Assembly: GCF_900233005.1 (NCBI RefSeq)
Contig: NZ_LT960611.1
Location: forward strand, 1,488,001 to 1,552,000
Source: Vibrio tapetis subsp. tapetis
Lineage (GTDB): Bacteria; Pseudomonadota; Gammaproteobacteria; Enterobacterales; Vibrionaceae
Length of the DNA stretch: 64,000 nt
Direction of reading: 5' to 3'
A program made the position numbers and the translations under genes. The notes beneath the pieces are model-generated. The model searched no databases, was not told where the DNA came from, and worked only from the letters and a program-made list of their open reading frames with translations. This document shows, one piece after another, positions 47,814 through 55,745 of the stretch. Position 1 is the first letter of the stretch. Each line of letters opens with the position of its first letter.

Positions 47814-48005
47814 ATGGATCTGTCTAAGTTTGAATCTATGGATACCATCATGCTGATGAGTATCATCAATATGAAGTTAAGAGATGAATTCGGCGGAGAT
47901 TTAGATAAATTGGTGAGTTACTTTGAGATAAATAAAACTAAGTTAGAAGCCAAATTGGCGCAAGCCGGTTTCGAATTTCTTCCAGAGGCTGGTCAATTCC
48001 GTTAA
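47814..48005 (+). CDS. DUF4250 domain protein
   Basis: The 63-residue protein has the family pattern MDTIMLMSIINMKLRDEFGGDLDKL and a terminal LPEAGQFR. The C-terminal part resembles a small helix-turn-helix. Function unknown. It is co-oriented with yaeP and the GGDEF gene. Confidence 0.85.
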   Translation: MDLSKFESMDTIMLMSIINMKLRDEFGGDLDKLVSYFEINKTKLEAKLAQAGFEFLPEAGQFR

Positions 48006-48104
48006 TGAACGGAACACAGCAATATTTTTCGCTAACTAACGGATTAAATAGAAAAACCCGTCTAAACTTACTAAGTACTCTATTACTAATAGATGTAGGC
48101 GGGC

Positions 48105-50009
48105 ATGACGAACAAACAAACCAAAAAACGTGCACTTCCCACTATTCAGCACATGATAAAGCGATCTTTTTTAAAGACCGCTATTCTTCCCCTTATTTGT
48201 ATAGAAATCACCTTCCTACTGATCTACTGGCTGACTATTTCTTTAAGTAACGAGCAATCAGTCAAAGTCGCCAAAGAGTTCGCCTATCACGACTTACACT
48301 TCCATACTAAGGAAGCAGCCTCACGTGTGAGTCATAAGCTCAATAGCGTGTCGATGTTAACCAACATCTATGCCGATCAGGTAAGTAAAGTCATCAATGA
48401 CCAAGTGACGTCTTTACCCCCGGAGTCTCACAATCTGTATTTGAGTGAGTCTGGCATGTATGTCTCCAATAAAGATATGGGAGGATCGGCTGTTTATTAC
48501 AGTGGCATACACCCAATAGGACAAACGGAAAAAGACAAAGTCACTAGAACCTCAATATTGGATCCCTTGATGAAATCGATTCATCAAGCGAACTCTCTTA
48601 TCTCGCAAATCTATTTTAATACTTACGATTCATACAATCGCATTTATCCCTACATTGATGCTGAGTTCACCTATGAAGCAAAAATGGATCTTCCAAGCTA
48701 CAACTTTTACTACGAAGCCAATCTCGAAAACAATCCGACTCGCACGCCTGTCTGGACTGATGCGTACCTAGATCCTGCTGGTTCTGGCTGGATGATCTCC
48801 TCCATTGCTCCAGTTTATTCAACCCAAGACGTCAATCATTTAGAAGCGGTTGTTGGGTTAGACATTACGCTTAGCAAGCTCATTAATGAGGTACTGAATC
48901 TCGATATTGGCTGGGGAGGTTACGCCATGGTGTTAAATACTCAAGGACGAATCATCGCCATGTCGACCAAAGCAGAACAGGACTTAGAGGTAAAGGAGCT
49001 TCTCGAACACGACTACAAAAATGCCATCTTAGAAGACAACTTCAAGCCAGATACGTTTGATTTATCCCAAAGACCTGAAACCCAACATCTGATCACTCAG
49101 ATGCAACGCTCACGTGATGGGGTGACCGACGTAATATTGCAAGACAGTAAAATTGTTAGCTGGGCAACACTGCCAGAAACGAACTGGTATCTACTCTACT
49201 GGATCCCCGCTGAGCAAATTGAACATGGTTACTCGAATATAAAAGACAACCTAACTCAAATAGGCTGGATGATGGTCGCCGGGCTACTGTTCTTCTATCT
49301 ATTATTTTATATCTACATTAGATATCAATCTAACCTCGTTGCTCGCGGTGCGATCCATCAATTAAATACCCTAAGTAAACTCATTGAGAGCATAGGTAGA
49401 GGAAATTACTGGCAACCAAAACCAAAACTTCATTTCCTTGAGCTGGATTCTTTGGCTACCTTAACCATACGTATGGGTCGGCGTTTAGGTGAGGCCTATA
49501 ATGCCGTTGCAAAAGCGGAATATCATGCCGGGCACGACAAGCTTACAACCTTGCCTAACCGTTACTTAATGGAAGAGCACCTCCACCACTCGATTGACCT
49601 AGCAAAACGCGATGAGCAGTTACTGGCGGTGTTATTTTTCGATCTCAATAAATTCAAACAGATTAACGATACATTAGGCCATACGGTTGGAGACGTGGTA
49701 CTGAAAACCGTAGCTACGCGGATCACCAGTAAACTAAGGCATTCGGATATCGTTGCCCGTTACGGAGGCGACGAGTTTGTTGCGGTACTCAATAATATTC
49801 AAAATATTGAAACGGTCGAAGCTCTCATTGAAAACATTGAAAACATTGAAAGTGTGATCAACAAACCAATTGAATATAACGAGGGTAAATGCCAAATATC
49901 ATCCGCTATTGGTTATGCCATTTACCCTAATGACGGCAATAACGGACAGCAATTGATCATTCATGCTGATACCCAGATGTATAAAAAAAAGCCCACTAAC
50001 AGTAGTTAG
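48105..50009 (+). CDS. Membrane diguanylate cyclase with dCache sensor
   Basis: The 634-residue protein has a membrane segment at about 26-47, a large periplasmic dCache-type sensor (about 48-380), a second membrane segment (about 385-407) and a C-terminal GGDEF domain. The active site RYGGDEF is intact (GGDEF at 554-558), and an inhibitory I-site RHSD lies five residues before it, so it should make c-di-GMP with product feedback. The short repeat IENIENIES near 575 is unusual. No EAL domain is present. The ligand is unknown. Confidence 0.92.
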   Translation: MTNKQTKKRALPTIQHMIKRSFLKTAILPLICIEITFLLIYWLTISLSNEQSVKVAKEFAYHDLHFHTKEAASRVSHKLNSVSMLTNIYADQVSKVINDQVTSLPPESHNLYLSESGMYVSNKDMGGSAVYYSGIHPIGQTEKDKVTRTSILDPLMKSIHQANSLISQIYFNTYDSYNRIYPYIDAEFTYEAKMDLPSYNFYYEANLENNPTRTPVWTDAYLDPAGSGWMISSIAPVYSTQDVNHLEAVVGLDITLSKLINEVLNLDIGWGGYAMVLNTQGRIIAMSTKAEQDLEVKELLEHDYKNAILEDNFKPDTFDLSQRPETQHLITQMQRSRDGVTDVILQDSKIVSWATLPETNWYLLYWIPAEQIEHGYSNIKDNLTQIGWMMVAGLLFFYLLFYIYIRYQSNLVARGAIHQLNTLSKLIESIGRGNYWQPKPKLHFLELDSLATLTIRMGRRLGEAYNAVAKAEYHAGHDKLTTLPNRYLMEEHLHHSIDLAKRDEQLLAVLFFDLNKFKQINDTLGHTVGDVVLKTVATRITSKLRHSDIVARYGGDEFVAVLNNIQNIETVEALIENIENIESVINKPIEYNEGKCQISSAIGYAIYPNDGNNGQQLIIHADTQMYKKKPTNSS

Positions 50010-50077
50010 CAGGCTTACGATAATTAGTAAGCTTACGTCGCAGCTTTGAACAACCTAACGAAGTGATAAAATACCAA

Positions 50078-51424
50078 TTAAAAAGAAGCCCAGATTACCG
50101 TCGCTACCAATATCGGACAGACGAACTTCACATAAAAAGGCCATATTTTACCAAACAAGCCCATTTGGAAATCTGGGTAACCTTGTTCAAGTTCTTTAAT
50201 TTTACTGTTTCGGTTCCAAACCCAGCCACCAAATAAGCAGAACATAAGGGCTGCTGTTGGTTGTAAGTACTGAGTAGCAACCATAGCAACGAGACCGAAC
50301 AAATCCCCAAAGTTGAATACAATAACAACACTAAACAGCGCGATTAAACTGCCTAGAACCCAGCTAGTAGGCGTCCTTTTCGTTTCAAATCGTTCACTGA
50401 CCAAAGCGACCGGACATTCCAGCATCGAGATAGATGATGTTAACGCCGCAATGGTTAACAATAGAAAGAATACAACTGAGAATATCAACCCTAATACGCC
50501 AAGGCTATCAAACATCAAGGGGAGTACAGTAAATACTAAGGTATCAGAGCTAAGTAATGAGCCATCCTGTGCATAGATCTCGACGCCTTTTTGCATCGCA
50601 ACAAACATAGCAGGCATCACCACTAAACCCGCAACAAACGCAACGGCGCTATCAACCAAGGTGACGCTCATAGCCATCTTGGGTAGGTTTTCTTTTTTAC
50701 TTAGGTATGAACCGTATATCAGCATCGAGCAACCGCCAATGGTCAAAGAAAAGAATCCTTGCCCCATGGCCGCCAATATCAATTTACGATCCCAAATTTT
50801 CTCGAAATCTGGAATGAGGTAATGCTTAAGCCCTTCTATAGCACCGTCTTGCATCATGATGTAAACAAATAGCACAGCAAACAACACAAATAACGCGGGC
50901 ATTAAGCGAGTCGACCATTTTTCAATGCCCTGCTTTACGCCACCTTGCACGATTAAAATCGTCAGCACATAAAAAGTTAACGTACCAAATAAGTTTCGCT
51001 CTACGCTAAACCCTTTAAACCACGCCGTGGCCTCGACCATACCGAGCAACTCAGTAACAGCGCCAAGCAAGAAGCAAATTAGCCAACCACCAACGATACT
51101 ATAAAAAGCCAGTACCGCACTTGGCACGCTAAGCCCAACCCAGCCAATTACGCTACCAACACCTTTGCCTGCTGAGTGCGAGGTAAGAGAGCGCATACTA
51201 TCTACTGGGTTAGCTTGCCCATGCCGCCCGATCGCCATTTCGACCACCAGCATTGGGTATGCGACTACTAAGATCATCACTAGGTAGACCATCAAGAAGG
51301 CGCCACCACCATTGCTCGCAGCTTGGGTAGGGAAACCCCAAATATTGCCTAAACCAACTGCGGCACCAGCCGCTGCCAAAATAAAACCTAATCTTGAACC
51401 AAAACTTTCGCGCGTGTTTGTCAT
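50078..51424 (-). CDS. Sodium-dependent transporter, NSS (SNF) family
   Basis: The 448-residue LeuT-fold protein has about 11 membrane segments. The first contains GSRLGFILAAAGAAVGLGNIWGFP, with the unwound sodium and substrate site. NSS members in bacteria carry amino acids such as leucine or tryptophan. A TrpR-type operator 18 bp before the start codon points to tryptophan or a related indole compound as the substrate; that is inference. Weak ribosome-binding site. Confidence 0.92.
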   Translation of the reverse strand: MTNTRESFGSRLGFILAAAGAAVGLGNIWGFPTQAASNGGGAFLMVYLVMILVVAYPMLVVEMAIGRHGQANPVDSMRSLTSHSAGKGVGSVIGWVGLSVPSAVLAFYSIVGGWLICFLLGAVTELLGMVEATAWFKGFSVERNLFGTLTFYVLTILIVQGGVKQGIEKWSTRLMPALFVLFAVLFVYIMMQDGAIEGLKHYLIPDFEKIWDRKLILAAMGQGFFSLTIGGCSMLIYGSYLSKKENLPKMAMSVTLVDSAVAFVAGLVVMPAMFVAMQKGVEIYAQDGSLLSSDTLVFTVLPLMFDSLGVLGLIFSVVFFLLLTIAALTSSISMLECPVALVSERFETKRTPTSWVLGSLIALFSVVIVFNFGDLFGLVAMVATQYLQPTAALMFCLFGGWVWNRNSKIKELEQGYPDFQMGLFGKIWPFYVKFVCPILVATVIWASF

Positions 51425-51751
51425 GTTGCAAATACTTCTATGAACTAGTTGTCTAGTACAGTACCAAAAAAACCCAAAATAACAAGTTTTATAAGAACAA
51501 TACTCCAGCTATTAAGCACAACACCCAACTAAAAATTGCCCGCTTGCCACTTAGGCCAGATCTCTCACCAGGAAAAATCGATTGTGAAGTGACTCGTAAA
51601 TCAAGTGCAACAAGAAAACCTCTCACACTGGGTTTGTGATACCGAATCAAAGACTATAAAAAATCGTCGTTAAAACAATGTGTTTAATGAGTTATCAGAC
51701 TATTTAATAGAGTCAGTACTAAAGTTTGCTGTTAAATGGAGAATCGATAAA
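51425..51751. other. Divergent control region, NSS gene / chitinase gene
   Basis: No gene is supported in these 327 bp. The TrpR-like operator is at the left end. The rest is AT-rich and must contain the chitinase promoter; I see no clear -35/-10 pair. Confidence 0.5.
51442..51459. promoter_or_regulatory. TrpR operator-like sequence
   Basis: GAACTAGTTGTCTAGTAC matches the E. coli trp operator core GAACTAGTTAACTAGTAC at 16 of 18 positions; both differences are in the central two bases. It lies 18 bp upstream of the NSS gene start. Confidence 0.75.
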
Positions 51752-54280
51752 ATGAAACGGACTTTACTTACCCTATCAATACTTACTACTTGCGGAGTCT
51801 CGAGCTCCGCATTCGCAATAGACTGCACTAACTTACCAAACTGGCAACCAGAAACCGCCTATGCCAGTAATTCCCAAGTGCAACAAAATCAAACTGCCTT
51901 TAAAGCAAATGGGTGGTCGAAAGGAAATTCCCCAGAAACGCATTCTGGGCAATGGCAAGAATGGAGTTCACTAGGAGCCTGTGCTGGCGGAAACATCCCT
52001 CCCGCAGTCGAGGTGATCTCACCATTAAATAATGCACAACTCACCACAGGAAACCAGATCACACTGCAAGCGAATGCGAGCGATGATACTCAAGTCAGTT
52101 CGGTGGAGTTCTTTGTTTCAAATACGTCGGTCGCGGTAATCACAACACCGCCTTACCAATTCGTCTGGACAACCACAACAGGCAATCACACCATCAAAGC
52201 ATTAGCTACCGATGATCAAGGAGCCAGTAACGAATCAAATGTAAACATCTCTGTGACACCAGCGGGATCAGCGACACCGCCAACGATTGTTCTGAGCTCA
52301 CCAACAGGCTCGGAGAATATAAAACAAAATGACGTATTACAAATCACGGCAGACGCCTCCGATACTGATGGCACGATCAGTCAAGTCGAGTTCATGGTTG
52401 ATAACACGCTCATTGCCACCGATACCAGTGCACCATTTGAGCACCAATGGATAGCTCAAGCTGGTGATCACAGCTTCAGTGCCAAAGCGACAGATAACGA
52501 TAACCTCTCCACCACAAGCGCAACCGTTAACTTATCAGTTTCTGGTGGCTCTTCTGGTGGATGCGCTGATGCAACCTCTTATGTCGCTGGCACAAATTAC
52601 GCCGCTAATGCACTCGTTGAAAACAACAATCAAAAATATCGCTGCGATGTGGCCGGTTGGTGTTCATCCAGCTCTGCGTGGGCCTACGAACCCGGAGTAG
52701 GTGAATATTGGCAAGAAGCTTGGACTGGGCTTGGCGCCTGCTCAACGCCCCCTACCGTTACGCTGACTTCACCATTAAACAACTCTGTTTATCTTGCTGG
52801 AAGTACGGTCTCTGTAAACGCAGATGCCGCTTATGTGGAAGGTTCTATCTCTCAAGTCGAATTTTTCGAGAATCAAACCAGCCTTGGTATCGATACGTTA
52901 GCCCCTTACGCGCTTGATTGGCAAGCAACGATGATAGGCCAAACGCAAATCAAAGCCATCGCCACCACCAACTTAGGAGCGACAGCCGAAGACAGCGTGA
53001 TTGTGAGTGTGAGCGACCAAGCTGTCGTCACACAAATCACGGCTCCAACGGCCGGCGCTACCCTCGCGCTAGGAAAGACAACAACGATCTCTGCTGACGC
53101 AACCAGCCTAGTCAGCACGGTGCAAAGCGTCGATTTCCTTGCCAATGGTGCACTGATCGCAACAGATACCACTTCCCCATACCAAACCAGTTGGACGCCT
53201 ACGGCCATCGGTAACTACACCCTCACGACTACCGTGACTGACGCACAAGGCAATAGCGCTACATCCAGTGGGGTTACGGTAAAATCTGTAGAGCAAGTCG
53301 CGAAAAAACATCAATTAATTGGCTACTGGCATAACTTTGTCAACGGTTCAGGATGCCCTATTCGCCTTGCCGATATGTCTACCCGCTGGGATATCATTGA
53401 CATCGCTTTTGCCGACAACGATCGAAACAGCAATGGCACGGTTCACTTCAACCTGTATTCAGGTGATATGCATAGTACTTGCCCTGCCTTAAATGCCGCG
53501 CAATTTAAGCAAGACATGGCAGCCTTGCAAGCTCAGGGGAAAGTGTTTGTCTTATCACTTGGAGGGGCAGAAGGCACCATCACTCTCAATACCGACCTAG
53601 ACGAAGCTAACTTTGTTAGTAGCTTAACCGCCATCATTAATGAATGGGGATTCGATGGTTTGGATGTGGATCTAGAAAGTGGCTCAAACCTGATGCACGG
53701 TACGCAGATCCAAGCACGACTTGGCCGCGCACTGAAACAAATTGAAATCAATACTGGTGGAGACATGTACTTAACGATGGCACCTGAGCATCCATATGTT
53801 CAAGGCGGTATGATTGCCTACACTGGAATTTGGGGCGCCTATATTCCTGTCATCAATGAAGTTCGCGATACATTGGATCTTCTGCATGTGCAACTTTACA
53901 ACAATGGCGGCTTACCTAACCCGTACATGACAGGTGCAGCCCCTGAAGGTTCGGTTGACATGATGGTGGCCTCAGCGAAAATGCTGGTTGAAGGTTTCAC
54001 ATTAGCAGATGGCAGCCAATTTGCACCGTTACGTGATGATCAAGTGGCCATTGGTTTACCGTCTGGGCCGAGTTCAGCTAACTCTGGACAAGCTCCAATT
54101 CAAAACATTAATGATGCCTTAGATTGCTTGATTAAAGGCACTCGATGTACTTCTGTCGTGCCTGCGAAGCTTTATTCTAACTTCGGCGGCATGATGACTT
54201 GGTCAATAAACTGGGACCAACACGATGGGTTCAATTTCTCAGGCCCTGTTGGCGACAAGCTTGATCTTCTCAATCAATAG
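51752..54280 (+). CDS. Secreted multidomain GH18 chitinase
   Basis: The 842-residue protein has a signal peptide (1-23, cleavage after SAFA), a chitin-binding CBM5/12 module (about 25-75), two Ig-like modules (about 82-270), a second CBM5/12 (about 272-330), two more Ig-like modules (about 332-515), and a C-terminal GH18 barrel. The catalytic motif is FDGLDVDLES, and LSLGG precedes it. The repeated Ig motif reads VEFxxNxxxIxTDTxxPYxxxW. The catalytic domain is of the ChiC/ChiD type (LHVQLYNNG). The ATG at 51752 opens the signal peptide and has a TGGAGA site; a longer frame from 51680 is not needed. Confidence 0.93.
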   Translation: MKRTLLTLSILTTCGVSSSAFAIDCTNLPNWQPETAYASNSQVQQNQTAFKANGWSKGNSPETHSGQWQEWSSLGACAGGNIPPAVEVISPLNNAQLTTGNQITLQANASDDTQVSSVEFFVSNTSVAVITTPPYQFVWTTTTGNHTIKALATDDQGASNESNVNISVTPAGSATPPTIVLSSPTGSENIKQNDVLQITADASDTDGTISQVEFMVDNTLIATDTSAPFEHQWIAQAGDHSFSAKATDNDNLSTTSATVNLSVSGGSSGGCADATSYVAGTNYAANALVENNNQKYRCDVAGWCSSSSAWAYEPGVGEYWQEAWTGLGACSTPPTVTLTSPLNNSVYLAGSTVSVNADAAYVEGSISQVEFFENQTSLGIDTLAPYALDWQATMIGQTQIKAIATTNLGATAEDSVIVSVSDQAVVTQITAPTAGATLALGKTTTISADATSLVSTVQSVDFLANGALIATDTTSPYQTSWTPTAIGNYTLTTTVTDAQGNSATSSGVTVKSVEQVAKKHQLIGYWHNFVNGSGCPIRLADMSTRWDIIDIAFADNDRNSNGTVHFNLYSGDMHSTCPALNAAQFKQDMAALQAQGKVFVLSLGGAEGTITLNTDLDEANFVSSLTAIINEWGFDGLDVDLESGSNLMHGTQIQARLGRALKQIEINTGGDMYLTMAPEHPYVQGGMIAYTGIWGAYIPVINEVRDTLDLLHVQLYNNGGLPNPYMTGAAPEGSVDMMVASAKMLVEGFTLADGSQFAPLRDDQVAIGLPSGPSSANSGQAPIQNINDALDCLIKGTRCTSVVPAKLYSNFGGMMTWSINWDQHDGFNFSGPVGDKLDLLNQ

Positions 54281-54300
54281 CGTTTCTTTGTAGAAGCATA

Positions 54301-54330
54301 AAGGGGCGCCAATAACGGCGCCCCTTCATT
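54301..54330. terminator. Terminator after the chitinase gene
   Basis: AAGGGGCGCC/GGCGCCCCTT is a perfect 10-bp stem with a 6-nt loop. The short T-rich tail makes it usable from the plus strand. Confidence 0.8.
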
Positions 54331-54352
54331 TCCTACAATTAACTTTTACTAT

Positions 54353-54408
54353 TTAGCACTTCGCTCTTAGTACTTCCCTTTTAGTACTTCGCCCTTAGCA
54401 TTTCCTAT
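54353..54408. repeat. 14-bp tandem repeat, four copies
   Basis: Four successive units (TTAGCACTTCGCTC, TTAGTACTTCCCTT, TTAGTACTTCGCCC, TTAGCATTTCCTAT) are divergent copies of one 14-bp unit. The complement contains GAAGTACTAAAAG, also present in both duplicated tRNA spacers (289-302 and 641-654). The last unit touches the stop codon of the next gene. Confidence 0.85.
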
Positions 54409-55151
54409 ATCGTGAAGACTCGATAGTTTTTAAGCTCAGGTATTTTTTCATGTAACGCTTTTTCTTCTTCCGCTACTGCTTCAAGATCGTCACAATATTG
54501 TTGCGCATCTTTCTTGATGTCGTCAGAGCGGCCTTTTACTTTTTCTTCAAGCTGGTTTTTCAACTCAGTCATTTTGTCCTTCAGTTCAGTTAGGTTAATG
54601 CCACCTTCCTTTTTCATCTTTTCTGACAGTGCGGTAAAAGCACTGGAAAAGAACTCTGAATCAAAGGTTTCTCTCATCTGATCAAACTCATTGCGCCAAT
54701 TATTCCACGCGTCGCTAAACGCCTCTTCCTTTAATACAAAACTGCCGTCTTGTGTATACCGTGCTTCTATGTCTGCATAGAATTTGTCAATGGCCACTTT
54801 CACGTTGTCGAACGCTTCACTGTTGTCAAAACTGCTACTCACATCGTCGACAATCTCTTTTGCTAGCTCAACGCCGCTATTGGCAATAGTTTTGGCTTCC
54901 GGTACATATTTGTTCATTTTTTCACGATAAGCTTGAGCCGCCTGCTGCTGTATCTGATCAAGATCCAGAGCTTCTCCATTGATAAATACATTGTTGTCCT
55001 TATCAATGAGCACTTTGGGCTGCCCTTGTTGGTACACTTCTACTTGAGCACCATCTAGGTGGACTTCATTGCTTACATCTATTTTGCACTGCCCCGCAAG
55101 TGCACCTTGGCTTGATAACAGTAAACCCAACGCTAACCATGATTTATTCAT
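54405..55151 (-). CDS. YggN family protein (DUF2884)
   Basis: The 248-residue exported protein has a signal peptide (about 1-19, cleavage after ALA), a short N-terminal beta part (CKIDVSNEVHLDGAQVEVY, DNNVFINGEALDL) and a long charged helical part that may form a coiled coil (about 170-235). It matches the pattern of E. coli YggN. The function is unknown. It lies 37 bp downstream of the Gre-like gene on the same strand. Confidence 0.85.
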   Translation of the reverse strand: MNKSWLALGLLLSSQGALAGQCKIDVSNEVHLDGAQVEVYQQGQPKVLIDKDNNVFINGEALDLDQIQQQAAQAYREKMNKYVPEAKTIANSGVELAKEIVDDVSSSFDNSEAFDNVKVAIDKFYADIEARYTQDGSFVLKEEAFSDAWNNWRNEFDQMRETFDSEFFSSAFTALSEKMKKEGGINLTELKDKMTELKNQLEEKVKGRSDDIKKDAQQYCDDLEAVAEEEKALHEKIPELKNYRVFTI

Positions 55152-55188
55152 CTTGATACTCTCTTAAATTCATTCACGATGTCAGAAA

Positions 55189-55677
55189 TTACAGTACTTG
55201 CGTAATTTCATAACAGTGAGTTTTATCGCCTATTTTAACGTCCACTTCGTCATGCAAAAATTTGCCCACCAGCGCTTTCCCTAGTGGTGCTTGCGGTGTT
55301 ACGACCGCGACAGATGCTTGTTTACTAGACACACAGACACTTAAGCCACCACCGCATGGGCCGACAAAAAACCAACTCAATTTGTCGTGCTCATCAACAA
55401 CTTCCACTAGCGCACTGACAGTAATGGGGGTGTCTATCGTGAATTCTCTTAATACCAACTCTCGATATTGACGAATATTCTCTTCGCATTCTTGAACGCG
55501 CTGCGCTTGGCCGTGAGCAAGATACGCCGCTTCTAATGCTAACGTATCGTATTTATTGTCAGGGATGGTTTCTTCGTTGGTTGCTGATTCAATAGCAGAC
55601 TGGGTCGCAGCCAAAGAAACCTGATGCACCTTATGCAACTCAATCAGTATTAGTTGGCATAACTCGGATTTATCCAC
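55189..55677 (-). CDS. GreA/GreB family transcription factor-like protein
   Basis: The 162-residue protein has an N-terminal helical region (about 1-75, possible coiled coil) and a C-terminal GreA/GreB FKBP-like domain with PQAPLGKALVGKFLHDEVDVKIGDKTHCYEI. The two acidic tip residues of true Gre factors are not obvious, so an RNA-polymerase-binding factor of the Rnk/GreB-like type is as likely as a cleavage factor. The GTG at 55677 has an AAGAGAG site; a longer frame from 55755 would overlap the divergent recQ-like gene. Confidence 0.82.
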   Translation of the reverse strand: MDKSELCQLILIELHKVHQVSLAATQSAIESATNEETIPDNKYDTLALEAAYLAHGQAQRVQECEENIRQYRELVLREFTIDTPITVSALVEVVDEHDKLSWFFVGPCGGGLSVCVSSKQASVAVVTPQAPLGKALVGKFLHDEVDVKIGDKTHCYEITQVL

Positions 55678-55745
55678 TAAATGCTCTCTCTTAATTTCAC
55701 TTACGGGTAGAATACACTGAATCGGCCAAATATGGGAAAGAAGCA

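Noticed and set aside
47608..48005. yaeP and the DUF4250 gene as a toxin-antitoxin pair
   Set aside because: Size and spacing look similar, but both match conserved small-protein families rather than any toxin-antitoxin type.
48006..48104. c-di-GMP riboswitch before the GGDEF gene
   Set aside because: Only 99 bp separate the genes, and the conserved GEMM core was not found; an imperfect hairpin alone is not enough.
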